Shown here: positions 12,077 through 21,399 of the stretch, piece after piece
How the letters are laid out: every line of letters begins with the position of its first letter
How positions within the stretch are numbered: the first letter of the stretch is position 1
NCBI RefSeq assembly: GCF_037176765.1
Contig: NC_090026.1
Location: forward strand, 127,738,252 to 127,802,251
Length of the DNA stretch: 64,000 nt
Source of the DNA: Anolis sagrei
Lineage: Eukaryota; Chordata; Lepidosauria; Squamata; Anolidae
Direction: 5' to 3'
Notes under the pieces: generated by a model
Databases searched by the model: none
What the model saw: the letters and a program-made list of their open reading frames with translations, nothing else
What the model was told of the DNA's origin: nothing
Program-made: the position numbers and the translations under genes

Positions 12077-12470
12077 TTATATATTTGTTAAAATATATAT
12101 ATTGTTTGTTATATTATAAATTATATATAATTATAATAAAATAACAATATAAATATATTAAAATACAGACTATAAAATACATTTAAATATAATTACGATA
12201 AAATAAAATAAAATAAAAAATACAATAATAAAATATAGAAATATAAAATACAAAACAATACAATTATTTATATCTAAAAACAACTTGTACTTTATTTATT
12301 ACATATGTTAAATTATATAGTATAAGATATATATATTATTACAAAAATGATAAAAATATAAAATACAATAATAAAATATAGAAATATAAAATATAATACA
12401 AAACAATACAATTATTTATATCTAAAAATAACCTGTACTTCATTACATATGTTAAATTATATAGTATAAG

Positions 12471-12503
<33 letters not shown>

Positions 12504-13144
12504 CAAAAATGATAAAAATATAAAATACAATTATAATAAAATATATAAATATAAAAAATACAAAACAATACAATTATTTATCTCTAAAAATAACGTACTT
12601 TATTTATTACATGTTAAATTATATAGTATAAGATATATATATTATATTAATACAAAAATGATAAAAATATAAAATACAATGATAATAAAATATAGAAATA
12701 TAAAAAATGCAAAAATACAATTATTTTTATCTAAAATAACTTGTACTTTATTTATTACATGTTAAATTATATAGTATTTTATATATATATATTATATTAT
12801 TACAAAAATGATAAAATATAAAATACAATGACAATAAAATATAGAAATATAATATATAATACAAAACAATTATTTATATCTAAAAATAACTTGTATTTTA
12901 TGTATTACATATTATATATTATATTATATTATTACAAAAATGATAAAAATATAAAATACAACGATAATAAAATATAGAAATATAAAATATAATACAAAAC
13001 AATACAATTATTTATATCTAAAAATAACTTGTACTTTATTTATTACATGTTAAATTATATAGTATAAGATATATATATATATTACATTATTACAAAAGTG
13101 ATAAAATATAAAACACAATTATAATAAATATATTATATAGTATT

Positions 13145-13185
<41 letters not shown>

Positions 13186-13500
13186 TATTACAAAAATGAT
13201 AAAATATAAAATAAAATAATAATAAAACATAGAAATATAAAAAATACAAAACAATACAATTATTTATATCTAAAAATAACTTGTACTTCATTACATATGT
13301 TAAATTATATAACATATATTATATTATTACAAAAATGATAAAAATATAAAATACAATTATAATAAATAAAATATGTAAATATAAATTAGAATATATTAAA
13401 ATAAAAAAAATAAAATTTACTATAATTTACTAAAATAGCTTAACAATTAATTTAATATTACAGCTGTTATATTATAGGATAGAGTAGATCATATATATTA
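12077..13500. repeat. AT-rich satellite, period near 150 bp
   Basis: The phrase CAATTATTTATATCTAAAA recurs at about 12261, 12409, 12571, 12718, 12868, 13005 and 13257, spacing mostly 137-162 bp. The whole block is overwhelmingly A+T with embedded TA runs. No coding or transposon ends were found. Confidence 0.75.
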
Positions 13501-13527
13501 GTTAATCTGTGTGAGATCCGGCCTCAC

Positions 13528-13557
13528 CTCCAGAGAGCCCGCCCCGTCCGCCACCAT
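13528..13557 (-). CDS. Candidate first coding exon in a CpG island
   Basis: On the minus strand a YY1-like start context (CAAGATGGTGGCGG) gives ATG at 13557, then ten codons (MVADGAGSLE) and a consensus donor GTGAGG after 13528. It ends in phase 0, compatible with the phase-0 exons at 10.5 and 6.5 kb. The exon lies just downstream of CCAAT and GC boxes. The simplest reading is the first exon of the MEIOC-like gene, the only minus-strand gene found to its left. It could instead begin a separate unrecognised transcript. Confidence 0.42.
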
Positions 13558-13761
13558 CTTGAAAATGCCTGCTCTTCCTTTTTCCGGTGCTTAGCAACCG
13601 CAGCCGGCCGTCGACTGATTGGTTGACAACTTGATTGACAAGCGAAGGAGCGGGGTTCCCTTCAACCGCCTTCCTCCCATTCGCTGTGAGGGGAAGGAGG
13701 CGGGCATTGCTGACTTGGCCCCGCCCCCTCCTCGCGCGCTTTTCTCCCTCGCTCGCGCCCG

Positions 13762-13899
13762 TAACGGTCACTTTGAGCCCCGCCCCTTAGTCTGCTCAGC
13801 CAATCAACGCGTGAGTAGAAAAGGGGGCGGGCTGCCCCTTTTCTACTCACGCGTTGATTGGCTGAGCAGACTAAGGGGCGGGGCTCAAAGTGACCGTTA
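13762..13899. repeat. Perfect inverted repeat, 65-bp arms, 8-bp spacer
   Basis: Positions 13762-13826 are exactly the reverse complement of 13835-13899, with spacer 13827-13834. Each arm carries a GC box, a CCAAT box and an ACGCGT core. No mismatch was found over 65 bp. It is unlike the foldback MITEs in this window: it is GC-rich, has no terminal signature and has no obvious target duplication. Confidence 0.9.
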
Positions 13900-14100
13900 A
13901 CAGCTGTGAGTCAGCAAATAAAGCCCACACTCTCTCAGCCTCAGAAATGGCTTCAAACATATATTATCATTTAGTTAATATATATTAACAAATATATAAT
14001 ATATATTATATTATATTATATTATATTATATTTTTCTTCTTGTGCCATTTGGATATTTATATGAAAATGTATTATATATTATATAATAATTTAATATCTA

Positions 14101-15034
14101 TCTTATATATATATATAGAAATGCTCTGGTCATAATGAGTGCCTTAAAAACAAAAAAACCAATGAACGAAATCACACCAAATTTGGCAACAAAACGTCTC
14201 ACTACACAAGGAGTGGCCATCACTCAAAACATTTTGTCATTTGGGAGTTGTAGTTGCTGGGATTTATAGTTCACCTACAATCAATGAGCATTCTGAACTC
14301 CATCAACGAAGGAATTGAACCAAACTTGGCACACAGTTCTCCCATGAGCAACAGAAAACACTGGAAGGGTTTGGTGGGCAGTGTCCTTTGGTTTTGGAGT
14401 TGTAGTTCACCTACATCCAGAGAGCACTGTGGACTCAAACAATGATGGATCTGGACCAAACTCTACACGAATACTCAATATGCCCAAATGTGAACACTGG
14501 TGGAGTTTGGGGGAAATAGAATCTTGACATTTGGGAGTTGTAGTTGCTGGGATTTATAGTTCACCTACAATCAAAGGGCATTCTGAACCCCAGCAATGAG
14601 AGAGTTGGGCCAAACTTCCCACACAGAAGTCCCACAAGCAACAGGAAATACTGGAAGGGTTTGGTGGGCATTGGCCTTGAGTTTGGGAGCTGTAGTTCAC
14701 CTACATCCAGAGTGCACTGTGGACTCAAACAATGATGGATCTGGACCAAACTTGGCACAAGCACTCAATACGCCCAAATATGAACACAGATGGAGTTTGG
14801 GGGGAATCGACCTTGACATTTGGGAGTTGTAGTCACTGGGATTCCCAGTTCACCTACAATCAAAGAGCATTCTGAACCCCACGAACGACAGAATTCGGGC
14901 AATTTTCCCACACTGAACCCCCATGACCAACAGAAAATACTTAAGGCCATCCAATCCAACTCCCTTCATCAGGGCAAGAAAACGTAAACAAAGTCCTCCT
15001 GACAAAGAGCCATCCAGCCATAGATTAGATAGAT

Positions 15035-15072
<38 letters not shown>

Positions 15073-15322
15073 TGATTCACACACACACACAGATATAGTA
15101 TCATAGATTTGAAAGGGACCCCTAAAGAAGGACAATGATATGTTGTATGTTCCAGAGTAGGCAAATCAGACAATCTCCACATCAGCACTGACAAAGAAAC
15201 AACAAGAAATACAGTTTACCCACAAGCATAAAGACATTACATATAATAGAAACCGACACTTTCTCATTACTTTATTTTCCAGATCAACAGACTGGGCCAC
15301 AGCAACGCGTGGCAGGGGACAG

Positions 15323-15326
<4 letters not shown>
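14101..15326 (+). mobile_element. Long nonautonomous Helitron
   Basis: It starts TCTTATATATATATATAG and ends with the GCCACAGCAACGCGTGGC hairpin and CTAG (15323-15326). The interior holds roughly four copies of a module of about 290 bp (phrases near 14250, 14540 and 14830) and a TAGA microsatellite (15016-15071). Confidence 0.8.
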
Positions 15327-15356
<30 letters not shown>

Positions 15357-15590
15357 GTGTATTTATTTATTTATTTATTTATTTGCGGCATTTAGGGGAC
15401 TTACATTTAGGGGGCTTACAAGATATATTTCCATACAATATATTATATTGCTAGCATAGTACAATATCAGTATTATATATTACTATATTGCACTATACCA
15501 TTATATTGTAATATTATTAGTAATATTACATGTACTTTAAATATATAATTATAATATTGTATTACTATTACTAATACAAACACTAGAATT
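15327..15590. repeat. GT and TTTA microsatellites plus a LINE 3' tail fragment
   Basis: A GT run (15326-15351) and a TTTA run (15358-15384) are followed by sequence repeated at 61060-61200 (CAATATATTATATT, then ATTACTATATTG), which looks like a LINE 3' tail. Confidence 0.5.
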
Positions 15591-15854
15591 CTGCAGGAGG
15601 CAGAAACCGGGTTTTAAGTGGATTTTTTCCCTCTGGTGTGATGAGGCCCCAAGTTACTATTAAAATATACAGAAAACTCACAAATGTGGAAAATAAAAAG
15701 TCCTTTACAATAGTTTAAAGTTTGAGTAGATAATTTCTTTAATGCAATTATTTTGTGTCACTCAAGTAAAGATGAAGGAATACTTTTAGGTTCACAATAA
15801 ATTATAATATTTCATTGCAAAAAGAGTGTCGATCACAGATTGCCAGTCTCTCTC

Positions 15855-16172
15855 TGCATTGTATTGTCGAAGGCTTTCATGGCTGGAATCACTGGGTTGT
15901 TGTAGGTTTTTTCGGGCTATATGGCCATGGTCTAGAGTAGGGGTCCTCAAACTTTTTAAACAGAGGGCCAGGTCACAGTCCCTCAAACTGTTGGAGGGCC
16001 GGATTATCATTTGAAAAAAAAAGAATTAATTCCTATGCATACTGCACATCTCTTATTTGTGGTGCAAAACCACTTAAAAACAATACAATAATTAAAATGA
16101 ACAGTTTTGACAAATATAAACTTATTAGTATTTCAATAGAAAGTGTGGGCCTGATTTTGGCTGATGAGTAGG

Positions 16173-16204
<32 letters not shown>

Positions 16205-16460
16205 GTGCTTTCAAGTCATTTCAGACTTAGGTTGACCCTGAGAGAGGGCCGGGTAAAAGACCTTGGAGGGCCGCATCCAGCCCCCGGGCCTTAGTTTGAG
16301 GACCCCTGGTCTAGAGGCAGTTTCTCCTGACGTTTCGCCTGCATCTATGGCAAGCATCCTCACTACTCTGAGGATGCTTGCCATAGATGCAGGCAAAACA
16401 TCAGGAGAGAATGCCTCTAGACCATGGCCATATAGTCCGAAAAAAACTACCACAACCCAC
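15855..16460. mobile_element. Inverted Penelope-like 3' ends, one arm split by a hAT
   Basis: From 16309 the sequence reads one way (GTCTAGAGGCAGTTTCTCCT) up to a turn near 16365, then returns as its reverse complement to about 16460. The left arm continues at 15855-15937 beyond the hAT inserted at 15938-16308. The same head-to-head layout occurs at 49.3-50.2 kb and 60.1 kb. Confidence 0.8.
15938..16308 (+). mobile_element. Nonautonomous hAT with perfect 8-bp target duplication
   Basis: The ends are TAGGGGTCCTCAAACT and its near complement AGTTTGAGGACCCCTG. GTCTAGAG flanks both sides (15930-15937, 16309-16316). It is 371 bp with no coding sequence, and holds a GTT run (16173-16203). A sister copy in inverse orientation is at 59132-59478. 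Confidence 0.92.
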
Positions 16461-16631
16461 TCTCTCTGCATTCTCTCCCAATGGATAGCAATGTATATTC
16501 TAGAGTTCTTATTACTCCTTCCCTGCAGTGATGACTCCTTTCTTCAACAGCCTTTGCCAGAGAGTAAAATCAAAATATTAACAAAAATAGCATGCTTTAA
16601 GTATAGAAGGCACTGTAATACCCAGGAGTCT

Positions 16632-16855
16632 AGGGGTCCATCTACACTGTAGAATTAATGCACATTGATACCACTTTGATACTGCTCAGTGCTATGGAAT
16701 TATAAGAGTTGTATTTTTTTCAGCAAGATCTTGAGCCTTCTCCACGAAAGGGTGATGGGGCCTCATCAAACTACAGCTCCCAGGATTGCATTGCATTGAT
16801 CCATTGCAAAGTGGTGTCAAACTGCATTAATTCTACTGTGTAGCTGCATCCTTTG
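16632..16855. mobile_element. Foldback MITE
   Basis: The ends are mutually inverted: CTACACTGTAGAATTAATGC at the left and GCATTAATTCTACTGTGTAG at the right. The interior carries the ACTACAGCTCCCAGGATTGC phrase and its inverse. The same family recurs at 17184, 20985, 40595, 43133, 52335, 60815, 61828 and 63790. Confidence 0.8.
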
Positions 16856-17183
16856 TGGCTAGCCTATGATTCAAGGACCCAACAATATCTACTGGGATGT
16901 GCAGAGTTGTGTTTTTATTTCATTGCTATACAAAATATTTCAAGAAAGGAAGTACATGGATTGGGATCTTTCAAGCTCCATTCTGCAAGGAAGCTACTGA
17001 CAAAATAGAGGGATATGTTTATGGTGCAGAAAAACATCCCTGTTAAAGAGTAGATTAATGGAAATCAAGCTCTGCTCACAAGTGCTGTTATCAGTCCAAT
17101 CAGTAAATCAATGTGGAAATGGGTACAATCCACAATATCTTTTTTCATAATCTGCATCGATGTCGAATCGCAGAATGAAAGAT

Positions 17184-17442
17184 ACATCTACACTGAAGAC
17201 AGATTGCAATTTGATACCACTTTAACTGCCAGGGCTCAATGCTGTGGAATCGTGGGTGTTGTAGTTTTACAAAGCCATTCACCCTCTCCAAACTACAGCT
17301 CCCAGAAATCTGTACGAATCTCTAAGGTTCTGTGGTTAACTAAAGGCTAAAGACCTTGCAAAACTACAACTACAAAACTACGACTCCCAAGACCGCACTG
17401 CATAGAGAAACTGCATTAAATCCACGGTGTAGATGCACCCAG
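17184..17442. mobile_element. Foldback MITE next to the IBA57 3' end
   Basis: Same family as 16632-16855, with an inverted GATACCACTTTAACTGCC / ACGGTGTAGATGCACCC pairing. It starts within about 90 bp of the IBA57 stop codon. Confidence 0.7.
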
Positions 17443-17531
17443 AGGTAGCGATAAGACCGACCGAACTTCAAGCCCATCAGGAATCTCCAACAACGAGGAA
17501 GGCGGTAAACGATGCCCAAACAAAGTCTTCT

Positions 17532-20500
17532 CTATTTATTGACGGATTTGGGCCACCATTTGGGGACGGAGGCAACGAGGCTGACGCGGGAATCACCGGG
17601 CAACTTGAGATGCAAGGGTTCGTGGACGTGAGCCAACCGCAGCAGCGCTATCCCAAACTCGTCCCCTCCAGCACGGTATTTTCCAGCAGGCTTTCCCGAT
17701 TCGGATACTATTTCGGCTCCTTCAGGAAGTCCTTCTGGAGGAAGAGGAGACGTGAGCCGTACGGGCAAGAGGCGTTTCCGGATGACACCCATATGGTGGG
17801 TCCTGGCCGTTAGCTCCTGGCCAATGTAGCAGCCTTTGGTGAAACTGATGCCGTTCAAGTAAGCTACGTTGGACTCCAAAGGCAAGGCAACTCCACAAGG
17901 CAGGTCTCTCACTCCTTCAGGGATGCCTGCAAGAGTGAGAAGAGCAGCAAGTATTAAACACAATCTATACCAGGCATGGGCAAGCTTCAGCTTTCCAGGT
18001 GTTTTGGACTTCAATTCCCACAATTCCTGAGAGCCAGTATTATTACTATTATTATTACTAGCTGTACCTGACATGTGTTGCTGTGCCCAACCTTCCTCCC
18101 TCTTTCTCTCCTTTCTCTCCTTCCTTCCCTCCCTCTTTCCTTCTTTCCTTCCCTTTTTTCTCCTTCCTTCCTTCCTTCCTTCCTTCCTTCCTTCCTTCCT
18201 TCTCGCCCTCTCCCCTTCCTTCGCCCCCCCCTTTTCCCTTTCTCCCTTCTTCCTTCTCTACCTATTCTTGGACTGCAACTCCCAGCAGTCCTCCTGATCG
18301 ATCTATCTACCTACCTATCTCTATCTAATCTTTCTATCTGGAGGATTGCTGAGAGTTGCAGTTCAGGAATAGGAAATTGGAAATATGCAGGAATTGGGAT
18401 GCTCTTAAAGAAATCCAAGAAGAAAGCTTGCAGCTTGGAAGCAGTGCATTTGGATCATCCTCCTCTCCTAAAGGGGATGCTGGGAGCTGTAGTCCGGAAG
18501 AAAGTGTGGATATGCTATTGTGCGTTTTCTTTGCCAGGGTGAGCTGTTTTTGTGCATGTGCTGTAGAGTTTTTTGGTTGGGTTTTTTTTTTTTTGCATTT
18601 TTTTGGCCTTTTAAGTCCTTTTGTTGTTTTTTTCAGTGTTTTTATGAGTGATGGTAACTCGTTTTTATGAGTGATCGTTGGCCGGATAGGTGTATGTGTC
18701 CAAATTTTGTCTCAATTCGTCCAGTGGCTTTTGAGTTACATTAATTCCACAAACGAACACTACATTTTTATTTATATAGATTACTAGTTGTCCCCTGCCA
18801 CGCATTGCTGTGGCCCAGTCTACGTATATGTGTTTTGTGTGTGTATATATATGAGTGTGTATATATTTGTGTATATATGTATATATGTGGTTTTGCACAA
18901 GTGTTGTAATGTTATTTTTTTTAGCTTTTGGAGTCTCTTCTGCTGTTTTCAGTGTTTTTATGAGTGATGGTCACTCATTGGCCTGATAGGTGTACTGTGT
19001 CCAAATTTTGTGTCAATTTGTCCAGTAGTGTTTGAGTTACGTTAATCCCATAAACGAAAATTACATTGTTATTTATATAGATTATTATATTTATTGATAC
19101 CCCACTTTATCTCTCTAAAGGGCACTCAAAGCAGTTTGACATAAAAGTGTTAGTAGTCAATTTAAAACATACAAAAATGCCCCCCGTTTGGGGAGATCAT
19201 CAGGAGTTTGGAGTTTGATGTCACCTGTACACAGATAATGTTCAATTCTATTACTCTTTCCCACCTGCTACTAATGGAGCCCCCGGTAGCGCAGTGGGTT
19301 AAACCCCTGTGTCGGCAGGACTGAAAACCGACTGGTCACAGGTTCGAATCCGGGGAGAGCGCGGATGAGCTCTCTCTATCAGCTCCAGCTCCTCATGCGG
19401 GGACATGGGAGAAGCCTCCCACAAGGATGGTAAAAACATAAAAACATCCGGGGTCCCATGGGCAACATCCTTGCAGACGGCCAATTCTCTCACACCAGAA
19501 ACGACTTGTAGTTTCTCAAGTCGCTCTTGACACGACCAAAAAAAAAAACCCTGCTACTAATGAGGCTGTTCAGGTCCTGAACTGGTGCTTGGCAGCTGTA
19601 ACGGTCTGGATGAGAGCGAACAAATTGAAATTGAATCCAGACAAGACAGAGGTCCTTCTGGTCAGTCGAAAGGCCAAACAAAAATATAGGGTTACAGCCT
19701 GTGCTGGATGGGGTTACACTCCCCCTGAAGGCACAGGTTTCCAGCTTGGGTGTCCTCCTGGATGTTGCTGGACTGCACCCTATATCTCAGACATGGGCAA
19801 ACTAGTGGGAAATGAAGTTCAAAACACCTGGATGGGCTGCTCTAACTCCTCCCTACTTGCAATGCTGACCAGGGCCAATGAGAGTTCTTGCCTACTAACA
19901 CCAGGAAGACTGCATATTGTGGATATGGGATTTAAAGGTATTGTTTTGCAGTGGCTCCGGTCCTTCTTTGAGGACCATTCTCAGAAGGTATTTATGGGGG
20001 ACACCTACTTGACCTCAAACCATTGACTTGTGAAGTCCCACAGGGATCAATATTGTCCCCTATGTTGTTTAACATTTACATGAAGCCGCCAGGAGAGATT
20101 ATCTGGAGTTTTGGAGTGAGGTACCATTTCTACGCTGAAAACTCGGCTTATATATATGGATATATGGCATATTCCCCTCAATTGTAAGATGCATCCCATT
20201 TTTAGAGATATTTATGGGGAAAATATGCGTCTTAGAATCAAAGAAATAGGGTTACAATAATCATAATAGAATCATAGAGTTGGAAGAGACCTCGTGGGCC
20301 ATTCAGTCCAATCATCCACAGGTGAACATGACTTTACCTTGTTTGTACCTGTGCCTATGATAATCCTTCATGTTTCCTATCTGGCTTCCAGGAACGATCT
20401 CGAGTGGGTCAGTGCCTTGGCTGGCGATCAACCTCCAACCCATAATATCCACTCGGGGGTCAGGAGTGGCAACCACGACTTTACTAGCGCATTGCTGGAG

Positions 20501-21356
20501 TTTCTGGGACGCTTCCTCTGAGGGTCCCTCTGGAAGAACAGCCCACAAACAGAGGTCCAGGCAAGGAGTGATGTCAACTTTCCTTCGGATCTTGTACAGT
20601 TTCAAATGCTTTTGAAGGGGGTCCAGGGCAGCAGCATCACATTCCAGCAGGAGGTGAGGCTCTTCTTGCGAGTTTACGTGAAGCCTGAAAAACATCCAAA
20701 ATCAGGAAAAAACAAATACCTCTCTTGGAACTAAGCCTTTCAATCCCAACTTCGGCCCCTTCCTGTGTTGTGCCAGATTGTGGCCTTTTTTAAATTATTG
20801 TTTACTATATTTTTTATTTCACTTTTCTCCCAATATGGGGACTGAGGGCTTTCCCAGTTCATCTCTCTTTTGCCTTCTGCTACAGTTCTGCTTCCCAGAA
20901 GACACAGTGAATTACATTTTCAAAAACAAGAATTGCCTTCCTTGTTTTTTCTGGCTTGGTAGTAGTGTACACATATACTATACAATCAATGAAGTTTGGC
21001 ACCATATTAACTGTCTTGATTCAATGCTATGGAATCTTGGGACTTGTAGTTTTGCAAGGTATTTAGCCTCTCCCACCAAAACGTGCTGGAGCCTTACCAA
21101 ACTACGCCTCCCAGGATTACACAGCATTACACCTCCCAGGATTACACTCTACCTGGTCACGCCCAGCACTTTTTAACTTTAATTTGGCCCTGCCATTGAT
21201 TTTAACTGCGTCATTGTGTGTTGTGAATGTTATTGCTTTGTTTTTTGAGTTATTTTGCTGTTGCTGTTGTTACTGTTTATACTATTGCATTTGGGCTCGG
21301 CCTCTTGTAAGCCGCACCGAGTCCTTCGGGAGATGGTAGTGGGGTACAAATAAAGG

Positions 21357-21399
<43 letters not shown>

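Larger units (their letters stand above)
13510..13905 (-). promoter_or_regulatory. CpG-island promoter with duplicated CCAAT/GC boxes
   Basis: About 400 bp of CpG-rich DNA sits abruptly between AT-rich satellite on the left and AT-rich Helitron sequence on the right. It contains several GC boxes (CCCCGCCCC type), CCAAT boxes (AGCCAATC and its complement) and the YY1-like start motif at 13557. Most of the boxes lie upstream of that start in minus-strand orientation. Because the boxes sit in a palindrome they are present in both orientations, so bidirectional firing is possible. Confidence 0.6.

Noticed and set aside
13619-13900. Small protein from the CpG island (93 codons plus, 62 and 89 codons minus)
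   Set aside because: Frames are mirrored by the palindrome and have no start context or splice support, except the ten-codon YY1-context exon.
19276-19350. tRNA gene
   Set aside because: A- and B-box-like sequence belongs to a SINE head that runs on into a SINE body; the cloverleaf is not complete. The same applies to heads at 3836, 25000, 26545 and 40648.
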